NCBI GenBank assembly: GCA_903906135.1
Contig: CAIVJE010000123.1
Coordinates: 1 to 64,000, forward strand
DNA: 64,000 nt
Origin: an uncultured Verrucomicrobiota bacterium
Lineage (GTDB): Bacteria > Verrucomicrobiota > Verrucomicrobiia > Opitutales > Opitutaceae
Direction of reading: 5' to 3'
The notes below the pieces were generated by a model, which was not told the DNA's origin, made no database searches, and saw only the letters and a list, made by a program, of their open reading frames with translations. Made by a program: the position numbers and the translations under genes. Shown here piece by piece: positions 53,901-62,341 of the stretch (position 1 is the stretch's first letter; each line of letters starts with the position of its first letter).

Positions 53901-54578
53901 AAACTTCAGTTCGAGAAAGAACTGCTCGGATTTTATATTTCTGGCCACCCCATGAATGCCTACCTCGGTCTCGCCGAGGCGCTCACCACCCACACCGAGG
54001 AAAAAATCCTCCTCGAAGGGGACCGGATCGAATTCCGCCTCTGCGGCATCGTGTCCGGCATTACGAAAAAACTTTCGCGGCGGGATAATCGCCCCTGGGC
54101 TTTTTTCAACTTGGCTACCAAACGAGCAACCTTGGCCGTTAATATGTATGCGGAGGCTTACGAAAATTACGGGAAGAATTTAGTGGAAAATCAACCCGCG
54201 GTACTCCTGGGCACAGTTATGCGCGGAAATGACGGCGCCCGCCTCAACATCAAGGAATGCTATCCCCTCGATGCGTACCTGCCCGGTGCTATCCGCGAGA
54301 TCACGTGGCTCCTCCTCCCCGAGCATCCCGCCTTGCCCGATTTTTTGCAAAAACTCCGGACCACGATTATGGCCGCCGGCGGCGACACGCGCATTAAATT
54401 GGGCTTCATTTTCGACGGAAACGTAATGCCCCTCGCCGAAGCGCCAGGTAGCCTCAACTGGCGCGTATCGGCGACGGCCTTTCAGGAATTACGCAGCCAC
54501 CCCGCGGTGGCGGGAACGCAAGTGGAGGCACGCCGCCTCGAAATCAAAGAATCTCGACGCTGGAGCAAACGAACCTAA
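50997..54578 (+). CDS. dnaE: DNA polymerase III alpha subunit
   Basis: DnaE is the replicative DNA polymerase of the chromosome. The 1193-residue protein has an N-terminal PHP domain (FVHLHVHSDYSLLDGACR), the catalytic palm with GPGRGSGAGCLVAYLL and PDFDIDFCMRRRGEVIDYV (two catalytic Asp), a third Asp-containing region TVQYDMNAVGKLGLLKMDFLG, tandem helix-hairpin-helix (GIKGVGEQAALKI) and an OB-fold (IEFRLCGIVSGITKKLSRRDNRPWAFF). The start is GTG 50997; no ATG in frame gives a better N-terminus. It is divergent from rpsU across ~225 bp. No proofreading exonuclease domain is present, so it is DnaE1-type rather than PolC. Confidence 0.97.
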   Translation: MGSVDQNFVHLHVHSDYSLLDGACRIDRLMDRATELGMKALALTDHGNLFGAIEFYNQAKAKGIKPLVGCELYLAAGSRLERTARTDEGKSIFHLGLLARDLTGYQNLLKLVSDAHLKGFYYKPRTDLETLARHAQGLIGFTGCLASVVPQHLLHDRFEEARQACGRFVEIFGRENYFVEIQDHGIPEQRKIIPGLLKLGEEFGLKVICSNDVHYVNHTDAGPHDALLCIQTGSKIAETDRMKFSGTQFYLKSRDEMASLFAEMPAAVLNTQLVAEMCDLTIPFPKGSERYPKYPLPPEVKTDRAEYLKHLCLGGLQHRYGVDYHKPKKAPDPALAQTLIERIDYELSIITKTGFIDYFLFVWDFIDWAKRQGIPVGPGRGSGAGCLVAYLLGITNLDPLRFKLLFERFLNPERVSPPDFDIDFCMRRRGEVIDYVRQKYGNDCVANIITYGTLGAKMVMRDVSRVHDLPYAEADRLAKMIPDELNIELKTALEKSTELRNEFTSNPLAKKIIDQALVLEGMVRNTGKHAAGIIITDRPLEEFVPLTLQEGDVTVQYDMNAVGKLGLLKMDFLGLKTLTVLADAVDNVRRTANPQFDLETIGFEDPKTYVLLNSGRTTGVFQLESGGMQNLCRQIGLSSIEEIVALIALYRPGPMEWIPDYVRGKKEPSTVTYPHPLLEEVCRETYGIMVYQEQVMEAAKIIAGYTLGGADMLRRAMGKKDAEAMAKERANFVAGAKRVNNIDDKTANSIFDILNKFAGYGFNKSHSAAYAVLSYQTGYLKANYPVEFMAAMLSSELGNSEKVAHFVAECEAMGLTVLGPDVNDSRAMFTPLPARAPTDANAAGAIRFGLAGIKGVGEQAALKIITEREAHGPFKDFQDFIARVDARALNKRVLEHLIKTGAFDFSGEPRGALFARIDEALAASAARARDIAAGQHSFLDELNEPAPVGKTNATPAGTARHPDFTPAEKLQFEKELLGFYISGHPMNAYLGLAEALTTHTEEKILLEGDRIEFRLCGIVSGITKKLSRRDNRPWAFFNLATKRATLAVNMYAEAYENYGKNLVENQPAVLLGTVMRGNDGARLNIKECYPLDAYLPGAIREITWLLLPEHPALPDFLQKLRTTIMAAGGDTRIKLGFIFDGNVMPLAEAPGSLNWRVSATAFQELRSHPAVAGTQVEARRLEIKESRRWSKRT

Positions 54579-54624
54579 ACCCCACGCCACCTCGCCCCCA
54601 TCCGCGGGCCACCGCGGGATCCTC

Positions 54625-55749
54625 ATGGCTGAATCTTCTATCATCAACAACGCCGCGCGCGTCCTCCAACTCGTGGCGACGGGCACGCCCGCCGATCAAG
54701 CCCTACGCGAATCGCTCACGCAGAATCGCCTCTTCACCGCGCCCGGTGAACGTCGCGGGATCAGTCGAGCCGTCTTTGCTTATTATCGCTGGTGGCGCTG
54801 GCTGAATGAAAAAGATTCGCGGCAAGCTCAACTGATCGCCGCCCTCGACTGCCAACAGCGCTTTGATCATAATCCCGCGAGCTTAAAAGCGGAAACCCTC
54901 GCCGCACGCGCCGTCCCGGACTGGCTCAAAGCTGAAATGGACGTCGTCCCGCCCGCCATGCTCACGCAGTGGCAACGCGAACCCGCCCTCTGGATTCGGG
55001 CTAAAGCCGGCACCGGCAGCGCCCTCACCAAAAAACTGAGCCATTTCTTTCCGGCGCCGCAATCACCAGACGCCCTGCGCTACACTGGGATTACCGACCT
55101 GTACCGCACCCCAGAATTCCAAAGCGGGGAGTTTGAAATTCAAGACCTAGCTTCTCAACTCGTCGGCTTGGCGGCAGCCCCCCAACCAGGGGAAACGTGG
55201 TGGGATGCGTGCGCCGGTGAAGGCGGCAAGACGATGCATCTTTCCGATTTGATGCAGAACAAGGGTCTGCTCTGGGCCAGCGACCGCTCCCTTCGCCGGT
55301 TAGCTAAACTTAAAGAACGGGCGGCGCGGGCGCAGGTTTTTAACTTCCGCACCGTGCCTTGGGAAGGGACCGCGAAACCTCCCACGAAAACTAAATTTGA
55401 TGGCATTCTCGTCGACGCACCCTGCAGTGGCGTCGGGACGTGGCAACGCAACCCGCATGCGCGTTGGACCACCACCCCGCAAGATGTCCGCGAACTTGCG
55501 GCGGTGCAGCGCCAACTGCTTGATCATGTCACCGGCTCCTTAAAACCCGGCGGCCGCTTAATCTACGCCGTCTGCACCCTCACCCGCGCGGAAACCACCG
55601 CGCTAGCCGAGGCCTTCTCCGCGGCGCATCCAGAATTGGAACCATGCCCCCTCACTTCCTTGGGCTCACCCCTTTCCGCCCTGACCCTCTGGCCGCAAGA
55701 TCTCAATGCCAACGGCATGTTCATCGCCGCTTGGCGCAAGAAAATTTGA
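54625..55749 (+). CDS. RsmB/NOP2-type rRNA cytosine-C5 methyltransferase
   Basis: The enzyme methylates C5 of a cytosine in rRNA (16S in E. coli RsmB/RsmF) using SAM. The SAM site is DACAGEGGKTMHLSDLM; the two key cysteines are in VDAPCSGVGTWQRNP (motif IV) and YAVCTLTRAE (motif VI, catalytic). A short NusB-like helical N-terminus (AARVLQLVATGTPADQAL ... GISRAVFAYYRWWRWL) is present, as in RsmB. Its 374-residue length is somewhat shorter than E. coli RsmB (429). It follows dnaE after ~46 bp. The exact target cytosine cannot be derived. Confidence 0.92.
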   Translation: MAESSIINNAARVLQLVATGTPADQALRESLTQNRLFTAPGERRGISRAVFAYYRWWRWLNEKDSRQAQLIAALDCQQRFDHNPASLKAETLAARAVPDWLKAEMDVVPPAMLTQWQREPALWIRAKAGTGSALTKKLSHFFPAPQSPDALRYTGITDLYRTPEFQSGEFEIQDLASQLVGLAAAPQPGETWWDACAGEGGKTMHLSDLMQNKGLLWASDRSLRRLAKLKERAARAQVFNFRTVPWEGTAKPPTKTKFDGILVDAPCSGVGTWQRNPHARWTTTPQDVRELAAVQRQLLDHVTGSLKPGGRLIYAVCTLTRAETTALAEAFSAAHPELEPCPLTSLGSPLSALTLWPQDLNANGMFIAAWRKKI

Positions 55750-55833
55750 GTAAGCGCGGCCGAGCTGACGGAAAATAATTCCGCCCACGCTTATTCGCGC
55801 AAAGTCCAAACGACCTTCGACCCTTAACTTTCC

Positions 55834-56631
55834 TTGGAACCTTCGGTAGAAAAAATCACCGCCGCGACCGTTTGCGCAGACTTTAATGCTATCAACACGG
55901 TGCTGCATTACACGCGCGCGGCACATTTTATTGGCTTGTGGAAATCAGAGCTGGTTTTGATTCAGAAATATTTCCCCGATCAAACGGTGCCGCTCTTGGA
56001 AGCCGGTTGCGGTGCCGGTCGCGTGGCCGTGGGACTTTGGCATCAAGGCTACCGGCAAATCACGGCCTTTGATTTCGCCTCTGAATTAATCGAACAAGCC
56101 ATCAATCTCGCCCAAGAGCAGGGTATCACTGGTCTCACTTTTTTGCCGGCCGATGCGACGCAACCGCTGACCAATCCTCCTTTCAATCACCAGCCCTACG
56201 GGGGCGCTCTGTTTATGTTTAACGGCTTGATGCAAATTCCCGGCCGCGCCCAGCGGCGCGCCGCCTTGACGGTGCTGCATCAGGCCTGCCGCCCCGACGC
56301 CCACTTTATTTTTACCACGCACGATCGCGAAGATCCGGCCGACCTGAAGGAGTGGGCGAAAGAAGCGGCGCGCTGGGCCCGCGGTGAACAAAATCCGCGT
56401 TTATTAGAATTTGGGGACCGCTATTTCAGCGATGAAACGGGCAACACCTTCATGCATCTCCCGGACCGGCGCGAAGTACTGGAAGATTTAGCCGCCACCC
56501 ATTGGGCGCACATTGAGGATGCCACCCGCAATGAACTCGCGAGCGAAACGCCAAAAGTGCGCAATTTTTCTGACAACTGCCGATTCTGGGTCGCGCAAAA
56601 ATCCATCACCCCAACGTCGCCCACGAGGTGA
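55834..56631 (+). CDS. Class I SAM-dependent methyltransferase
   Basis: This is a 265-residue methyltransferase with motif I LEAGCGAGRVAVGLW, the acidic residue after strand 2 in ITAFDFASELIEQA, and the post-motif GLTFLPADATQPL. FMFNGLMQIPGRAQRR is consistent with a small-molecule methyltransferase. No other domain is visible. The start TTG 55834 (MEPSVEKITAATV) is the only reasonable one; the next Met codons lie inside the SAM domain. Substrate is unknown. It is between the rRNA methyltransferase and hemX genes without a clear link to either. Confidence 0.82.
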   Translation: MEPSVEKITAATVCADFNAINTVLHYTRAAHFIGLWKSELVLIQKYFPDQTVPLLEAGCGAGRVAVGLWHQGYRQITAFDFASELIEQAINLAQEQGITGLTFLPADATQPLTNPPFNHQPYGGALFMFNGLMQIPGRAQRRAALTVLHQACRPDAHFIFTTHDREDPADLKEWAKEAARWARGEQNPRLLEFGDRYFSDETGNTFMHLPDRREVLEDLAATHWAHIEDATRNELASETPKVRNFSDNCRFWVAQKSITPTSPTR

Positions 56632-56694
56632 CTCGGCAATTAATTTTCTGCTGTAATCCTTGCGGCACAGGGCCCCTGCTGCCAAATTAATAAG

Positions 56695-57543
56695 ATGGCC
56701 CCACTTCTCACTGACCGCGCCCTCCTCTGGCTCGGCGCCCTCCTCTACCTCGCGGGTTTTCTCGTCGGCCTCATCGGACTCACGCGGCGGCATTCACCCG
56801 CGGGACTGCGGACGATGCTCAATATCCTGCTCATTGGCGGCTGGAGTTTCCAATGGCTCGGCCTGTACCAACGCGGTCTCGTGGGGCGGGGCTGCCCGTT
56901 GGGTAATACGTTCGAAATTGTTCAATTCGTCGCGTGGTCAGCGATGCTGGTTTATTTCTTCGTCGGCTCCACTTTTCGCGTTAGCCTGCTCGGGCTCTTC
57001 ACCGCTGGTTATGCGGCAACCCTCGCGCTTGTTTCGCTCCTGATTCCCCAGTGGGATTTAGTCCGCGGGCAGAAACTTTTCGGTAATAATCCGTGGATTG
57101 AAGCCCATGCGGCCCTCGCCGTTTTTAGCTACGGGGTTTTCGGTTTGCTCACGCTGACCTCCCTCATGCAGCTCCTCCAAAATTGGAGCCTCAAAAATAA
57201 ACGCCTCAATGGTTTATTTTGGTTTCTTCCCTCAGTCGTGCAACTGGAACAAATCAACTACCGCCTCGTTCTGCTCGGCGTTACCCTGCTCAGTATTTCT
57301 TTGTCGGTCGGCGCTGCTTGGTGGGTGCGCAATATTGAATCGGTGCACCTCCCCAAACTCATGGTCACCGTCGGCGTCTGGCTGGCTTACCTGACGGTCT
57401 TGCTCCTCCGTTGGCGTGGTCGGCTGGTCTCTGTTCGTTTCGCTTGGGTGTGTCTGATTCTCTTTGGCCTGGCCCTGCTCTCACTCGGGCCCGTCAACTC
57501 CAACCGCCACGGCTACCAGCCCGTCACCCTGACGCCCCGCTGA
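56695..57543 (+). CDS. hemX: HemX/CcsA-like membrane protein
   Basis: This 282-residue protein with about eight helices belongs to the cytochrome c assembly/HemX family. It contains GCPLGNTFEIVQFVAWSAMLVYF and IEAHAALAVFSYGVFGLLTL, where the conserved His residues lie, and LEQINYRLVLLGVTLLSISLSVGAAWW. Since hemA begins 3 bp after its stop, it corresponds to HemX, which regulates glutamyl-tRNA reductase levels in Bacillus; a role in heme handling for cytochrome c maturation is the alternative. A fused cytochrome c (coxB) in this genome requires such maturation, but no other ccs gene is here. Confidence 0.82.
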   Translation: MAPLLTDRALLWLGALLYLAGFLVGLIGLTRRHSPAGLRTMLNILLIGGWSFQWLGLYQRGLVGRGCPLGNTFEIVQFVAWSAMLVYFFVGSTFRVSLLGLFTAGYAATLALVSLLIPQWDLVRGQKLFGNNPWIEAHAALAVFSYGVFGLLTLTSLMQLLQNWSLKNKRLNGLFWFLPSVVQLEQINYRLVLLGVTLLSISLSVGAAWWVRNIESVHLPKLMVTVGVWLAYLTVLLLRWRGRLVSVRFAWVCLILFGLALLSLGPVNSNRHGYQPVTLTPR

Positions 57544-57546
57544 ACG

Positions 57547-58599
57547 ATGGCAACGCATCCCGCTATTCTATTTCAACTCGGCGCGAGCCATCATACCGCC
57601 CCCCTCGCGGTGCGCGAAAGATTGGCGATTGATGCCGCGCGCGCTAGTGACTTGGCGACCCGCCTGGGCCAGATCGCTGGGCTTAACGAATTTGCTCTCG
57701 TTAACACATGCAACCGCGTCGAGCTCTATGGCGTCGTCTCCACGTCCGATGCTTTCCCCGCTCTGCACGCGGCCTTGGGCGCCGTGACCGGCTGCACTCC
57801 AGCGGAATTAGATTCTGCTGTTACCTTGCGCCAAAACCATGCGGCCATCGGCCATTTATTCGCAGTCGCCTCAGGCCTCGATTCACAAATCGTGGGGGAA
57901 ACCGAAATTCTCGGCCAAGTTAAGCAGGCCTACGATGCGGCGCTCGCCCAGCATTGGACTGGTCCGGTCCTCAATCGTGTTTTCCAGAAAACATTCCAAG
58001 CCGCTAAACACATCCGAACCAATACCGGCATCGGCGCCGGTCAAATCAGCATTGCAACCGTAGCCGTCGATTTAGCCGGCCGCATCTTTGGCGAACTCGC
58101 CCAGACAAAAATCTTGGTCGTAGGCGCCGGCGACATCGGCCTCAAGACCGTGCAAGCCTTTCAGAGTCGCGGCGCTACCGCGATCACCGTGGCCAGTCGC
58201 ACCCTCGCTAAAGCCGAAGAGGCCGCCGCGCTCGCGGGAGGCTGGGCTTTAAGCTTGGCGGATCTTCCCGTGGCCATCGCCGAGGCCGACATTATCGCGA
58301 GCTCCACCTCCTCCCCTGATTTTATTCTCACGCGGGAGTTAATCGCGGCCGGCATCAAACGGCGCCCCGCGCGGCCGCTCTTCCTGATCGATCTCGCGCT
58401 GCCGCGGGATGTCGATCCCGCGACGGCGGAATTAGCGAATGTTTTTCTCTATAATCTCGATGACCTCGCGGAGATCGCTGAGGAGAATTTAGCTCAACGC
58501 GAGGCCGAGGTCGCCAAATGTCAGGCTATTCTGGCTGACCGTACCGCCGCCCTCTGGCCGCAAGTAGCTCACTCATTGAACGCCCCGCACGCGTCCTAA
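57547..58599 (+). CDS. hemA: Glutamyl-tRNA reductase
   Basis: HemA makes glutamate-1-semialdehyde from Glu-tRNA(Glu), the first step of C5-pathway heme synthesis. The N-terminal catalytic domain contains GASHHTAPLAVRERLAI and LVNTCNRVELYG (catalytic Cys), then SGLDSQIVGETEILGQVKQAY, followed by the NADPH-binding domain ILVVGAGDIGLKTVQAF. The length of 350 residues is shorter than E. coli HemA (418); the C-terminal dimerisation helix region is reduced. It starts 3 bp after hemX. Its last 27 bp overlap the 3' end of the convergent lpxB gene. Confidence 0.95.
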   Translation: MATHPAILFQLGASHHTAPLAVRERLAIDAARASDLATRLGQIAGLNEFALVNTCNRVELYGVVSTSDAFPALHAALGAVTGCTPAELDSAVTLRQNHAAIGHLFAVASGLDSQIVGETEILGQVKQAYDAALAQHWTGPVLNRVFQKTFQAAKHIRTNTGIGAGQISIATVAVDLAGRIFGELAQTKILVVGAGDIGLKTVQAFQSRGATAITVASRTLAKAEEAAALAGGWALSLADLPVAIAEADIIASSTSSPDFILTRELIAAGIKRRPARPLFLIDLALPRDVDPATAELANVFLYNLDDLAEIAEENLAQREAEVAKCQAILADRTAALWPQVAHSLNAPHAS

Positions 58600-59760
58600 C
58601 GAGCCACTGGCCAGCTGCCCAGCTAACCAAGCCGCGGCTGCTCCGGGTTTTGAGCCCTGTAATATTTGCCGCAAACGCACCGCTTGCGCTTGCGTCCGCT
58701 GCTGCCGCGCGGGCTGCTCTAAACTTGCGCGCAACTCCGCCGCAAGGGCCGCGGGGGTCGCGGCCCCTTGAATAAATTCGGGATACATCGACTCCTTGAG
58801 CAACAGATTCGCGATCCCAATAAACGCCACCTTCACCAGCCAGCGACCCAATAGATAAGTCACTGGGTCGGTTTTATAAGTGATGGCCCCCGGAATCCCC
58901 GCCAAGGCGCAGTGCATCGACATCGTCCCACTGGCCGTCAAGACCGCGGCCGCACCCACCGGTTCAGCTGATTCCCCCGTGCGACGGAATGTGACGTTAG
59001 CTGGTAATTGAGCCGCCTGTAAGCATGTGAGAATTTCCTCACTCGGGTAAAGCACCACGGCTGGTCGGGTGGTGCCCGACTGACGATAAGCCTCCAGCAA
59101 CAACGGGAAAATCCGGGCGACTACTTGTCGACGGCTCCCCGGTAACAATAAAACAGGCCCCATGGGGTCAAAGGCCACCGGAGCCAAATAATCGTCCGCG
59201 ACGAAGGGATGGCCCACAAATTCAACGGGCAACGCGGTGTCAGCATAACACGCCGGCTCGAAAGGAAAAATCGCCGCTAAGCTATCAAGTTGCGCCGCCA
59301 TTTTAAAACGGCGACCGGCCCGGGAGGCCCAGATTTGCGGACTGATATAATAAAGCGTCTTGGTCGGACCACCGGCCTTGGCCGAAAAACCACGAGTAAA
59401 TAAGCCCTGCGCGATACGCAGATTGAGACCGGATGAATCTACAAAACAAACGGCGCGGGGGCGCTGCACCCCAATCCAGCTCACTACCTCAGCAATCAAA
59501 GCACGGTAAAAAGAAAGTTTAGCTAAGACCGCCAGCCCCATGGAGGATGACGCCGTCAGATCGTAGAGGAGTTGAGCTCCGGCCGCCGCGAGTTGAGGAC
59601 CGCCCAAGGCACAAATACGGAGCGTCGGGTGAGTCACCCGCAAAGCCTGCACCAGCCGCGCCGCATGCTCATCTCCGGAATGTTCGCCGGCGACAATCAG
59701 CAGATCCACCGCACCTGGAGTGGGCAGCGGCAAGCGCATCGACGATGGGGAGTTACTCAT
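58573..59760 (-). CDS. lpxB: Lipid-A-disaccharide synthase
   Basis: LpxB joins UDP-diacylglucosamine and lipid X to form the lipid A disaccharide at the cytoplasmic face of the inner membrane. It is a GT19 enzyme. The N-terminal motif AGEHSGDEHAARLVQAL is clear, followed by FVDSSGLNLRIAQ, YYISPQIWAS and the C-terminal SGTMSMHCALAGIPGAITYKT. The 395-residue length is typical. Its start overlaps the stop of the upstream Gfo/Idh gene (ATGA) and its 3' end overlaps hemA on the other strand by 27 bp. It shows that the organism makes lipopolysaccharide. Confidence 0.95.
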   Translation of the reverse strand: MSNSPSSMRLPLPTPGAVDLLIVAGEHSGDEHAARLVQALRVTHPTLRICALGGPQLAAAGAQLLYDLTASSSMGLAVLAKLSFYRALIAEVVSWIGVQRPRAVCFVDSSGLNLRIAQGLFTRGFSAKAGGPTKTLYYISPQIWASRAGRRFKMAAQLDSLAAIFPFEPACYADTALPVEFVGHPFVADDYLAPVAFDPMGPVLLLPGSRRQVVARIFPLLLEAYRQSGTTRPAVVLYPSEEILTCLQAAQLPANVTFRRTGESAEPVGAAAVLTASGTMSMHCALAGIPGAITYKTDPVTYLLGRWLVKVAFIGIANLLLKESMYPEFIQGAATPAALAAELRASLEQPARQQRTQAQAVRLRQILQGSKPGAAAAWLAGQLASGSLGRVRGVQ

Positions 59761-60743
59761 TTTTTCGCCGCTCGCCGAATCTGCTCTGTGATGGTGATGG
59801 CAACTTCGAGCGCTGACTTACCGAGGGCGCCACCGACCTTAGGTTGCTTCGCTTCCTGCACGCTTTCGATGAAATGGGCTAACTCAATAGCCAAGGGCTC
59901 ACCTTTCTCGATCGGAATTTCGTGGACCGGAATCGAACTCGCGTCGCCCGCGGGCACGAGCCCGATCTTCATTTTCAAACCATAGGCAATGATATCGCTC
60001 TTTTTCACGAGGTGCCCTTTTTGGTTCATGAAATCTAGCGACAGATAGGCATTATCTTGGAAGACGCGGATCTCCCGGTTTTTCTTCAGGCTCATACGGC
60101 TCGCGCTGAGATTAGCCACGCAGCCATTTTCAAATTCAATACGCGCGTTGGCGATATCTTCAGTTTTTGAGAGCAGCGTAATGCCCACGCTATCGATCTT
60201 GCGAATCGGCGACTTCACCAAGGCTAGCACAATCCCAATATCGTGAATCATCAGATCGAGCACCACGCCGACCTCCGTGCCCCGCGGTTGATAAGGGGCC
60301 AGTCGCTCCGTGGTAATATATTGGGGATGCCCCGTGTGCTTTTCCAAATAACTCATCACCGGATTAAAGTGCTCGATGTGGCCAACCTGGACGAGACAGC
60401 GATGCTCCCGCGCCGCGGCGAGTACCTGCTCCGCTTCGGCCAGATTAGCGCATAAGGGCTTTTCGATGAGCAAATGACAGCCTTGCGCCAGTAACGGCAG
60501 GGCAACCTGCGCATGCTGATCCGTCGGGACGACCACGCTGATGGCATCACACGCCTCTCCTAATTCCGCAATTGTCGCAAAGCGGCGGCAATTATATTTT
60601 GCACAGATCTCCGCCGCGCGGGCGTCGCTCACTTCAAAAATACCGGTCAACTCTACCGCCGGCAAGGTCGCATAGATCCTCGCATGATGCTGGCCGAGCG
60701 AGCCCACGCCCGCGACGCCGCACTTGATCTTCGGTTTAGCCAT
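59757..60743 (-). CDS. Gfo/Idh/MocA oxidoreductase, GnnA-like, coupled to lpxB
   Basis: The ~328-residue NAD(P)-dependent oxidoreductase has the Rossmann motif CGVAGVGSLGQHHARIY, the EKP motif in LLIEKPLCANL and a C-terminal domain with DLMIHDIGIVLALV. ATG 60743 (MAKPKIKCGVAGVG) is preferred over the track start 30 codons upstream. In other bacteria such a gene in the lpx region encodes GnnA, which oxidises UDP-GlcNAc at C3 so that GnnB can make the 3-amino sugar of amide-linked lipid A. The ATGA overlap with lpxB supports a lipid A role; no gnnB is within the window. Confidence 0.85.
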   Translation of the reverse strand: MAKPKIKCGVAGVGSLGQHHARIYATLPAVELTGIFEVSDARAAEICAKYNCRRFATIAELGEACDAISVVVPTDQHAQVALPLLAQGCHLLIEKPLCANLAEAEQVLAAAREHRCLVQVGHIEHFNPVMSYLEKHTGHPQYITTERLAPYQPRGTEVGVVLDLMIHDIGIVLALVKSPIRKIDSVGITLLSKTEDIANARIEFENGCVANLSASRMSLKKNREIRVFQDNAYLSLDFMNQKGHLVKKSDIIAYGLKMKIGLVPAGDASSIPVHEIPIEKGEPLAIELAHFIESVQEAKQPKVGGALGKSALEVAITITEQIRRAAKK

Positions 60744-60849
60744 ATACCGATGCTCAATTCGTCTGCCCCATGAGGCAACAGCGATGTTCGGGCCTAGCCC
60801 AGAGCGATCCCTTGAAAATTTAAAATCTATCAATAATGATTAGCCAAGC

Positions 60850-62121
60850 ATGTCCCCACTCCACGCCCTTCTCTTTATTTCGCCGCCACGCTCGCTGCGT
60901 CCCATCGCCCTCTTGGTTGCGCTCAGCAGCATCTTACTCAACGAGGGAAGTTTGCTCGCCTATCAGACAGCCGATGCTCTCGGTGACCTCACCTTTAATC
61001 AGCCCCTCGGGCTAGCCGCCATCCCTGAGCAAAGTGATCGCCTCTTGGTCTTAGAAAAAAATGGCACGGTCCAACTCGTCACCGGCCTCCGCGCAAACCA
61101 GCCACGCAAACAACTTTTCTTCGACCTCACCCACCCCCGCGACGGCAAGTTTGAGAATGGCGGGGAGTGCGGCCTGCTCGGCCTAGCGGTGCACCCGCGC
61201 TTCGCCGAGAATCACCAAATCTACGTCTACTATAGTCTAAAAATTGATGGTAAGCTGCATCAGCGACTGGCCCGATTTAAAACGAGCGCTTCAGACCTTG
61301 GGTCGATCGATGTCGCCAGCGAGCAACCGCTCATCACGCAACTTGATCCAGCGGGTAACCATAACGGCGGCGACGTGCATTTCGGTCCGGACGGTTATCT
61401 TTATTTTTCCTGCGGCGACGGCGGAGCGGGCGGCGACGCTTTTGATCATGGCCGGCACATCGACAAAGGATTTTTTGCGGCGATCTTCCGCATCGATGTC
61501 GATCGTCAGCCGGGCAACCTTCGGCCCAACAACGATCCGGCCGTGCACTTAGATGCCTCCGGTGAAGCTTTTTACGCAGTGCCGGCCGACAATCCTTTCA
61601 TCGGAATACGGGCGCATCGCGGCAAGCCCATCGATCCGCTTAAATTAAGGACCGAAACTTGGGCGACTGGCCTCCGGAACGCTTGGCGCTTCTCCTATGA
61701 TGCGCCCAGTCACACTTGGATGACAGGTGATGTTGGCCAAAATCTGCTCGAAGAGGTCAATATCCTCAAACCCGGCCAAGATTACGGCTGGCCCCTGCGC
61801 GAGGGTAAACAAGCCTTTGGGAAAGCCCAGCCCAGCGCAGGTCTGGCTGAGCCCATCGCAGATTATGACCGCAAATTAGGAGCCTCGGTGACCGGCGGTA
61901 TCATCTACCGCGGACCAGCCTTGCCCGAACTCAGCGGCACCTATATTTTTGCTGACTTCGCCAGCGGGCGCATCTTTGCGCTCGAGCCAAAGTCGGCCGG
62001 TCGCTTCACCGAGATCGCTAAAGAGCCTAACGCGGTGGTTAGCTTCGGCAGCAATCCAGCCGACGGCGAATTGCTTTTTTGCAATCTCATCTCGGGCAAA
62101 GTGCGCCGGCTAACGCGGTAA
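60850..62121 (+). CDS. Secreted PQQ-dependent sugar dehydrogenase family protein
   Basis: This 423-residue protein has a signal peptide-like N-terminus (LRPIALLVALSSILLNEGSLLAYQ) and a six-bladed beta-propeller of the glucose/sorbosone dehydrogenase type. Typical stretches are FNQPLGLAAIP, LLGLAVHPRFAENHQIYVYYS, NGGDVHFGPDGYLYFSCGDGG, TWATGLRNAWRFSYD, GQDYGWPLREG and GGIIYRGPALPELSGTYIFADFASGRIF. Such proteins oxidise sugars with PQQ in the periplasm, although many relatives (YliI, HHIPL-like) have unknown substrates. No PQQ synthesis genes are seen here. It is divergent from the GnnA-like gene. Confidence 0.88.
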   Translation: MSPLHALLFISPPRSLRPIALLVALSSILLNEGSLLAYQTADALGDLTFNQPLGLAAIPEQSDRLLVLEKNGTVQLVTGLRANQPRKQLFFDLTHPRDGKFENGGECGLLGLAVHPRFAENHQIYVYYSLKIDGKLHQRLARFKTSASDLGSIDVASEQPLITQLDPAGNHNGGDVHFGPDGYLYFSCGDGGAGGDAFDHGRHIDKGFFAAIFRIDVDRQPGNLRPNNDPAVHLDASGEAFYAVPADNPFIGIRAHRGKPIDPLKLRTETWATGLRNAWRFSYDAPSHTWMTGDVGQNLLEEVNILKPGQDYGWPLREGKQAFGKAQPSAGLAEPIADYDRKLGASVTGGIIYRGPALPELSGTYIFADFASGRIFALEPKSAGRFTEIAKEPNAVVSFGSNPADGELLFCNLISGKVRRLTR

Positions 62122-62341
62122 AATTTGTGGGGCAAGTCGGCCCCAATTGCGGCCCCCCAAAAAAAGCGGGTAGCCGCAAGCGAAGCCAGACTCGAGCGGG
62201 GCCGTACCCATAATATCGCGATTGCACTCAGCTAATGACTTAGCCTGAGAGAGTAACGTGTTCATTATTACAATCGCCCTCCACGGCGAAAATTTTGCAA
62301 AAATCTAGCAAACGTATCTGCTTCTGCCCAATACTTGTCCC

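Noticed and set aside
62127-62148. Hairpin GGGGC-AAGTCG-GCCCC after the sugar dehydrogenase gene
   Set aside because: No T-run follows on the plus strand and the stem is short; a terminator is not supported.
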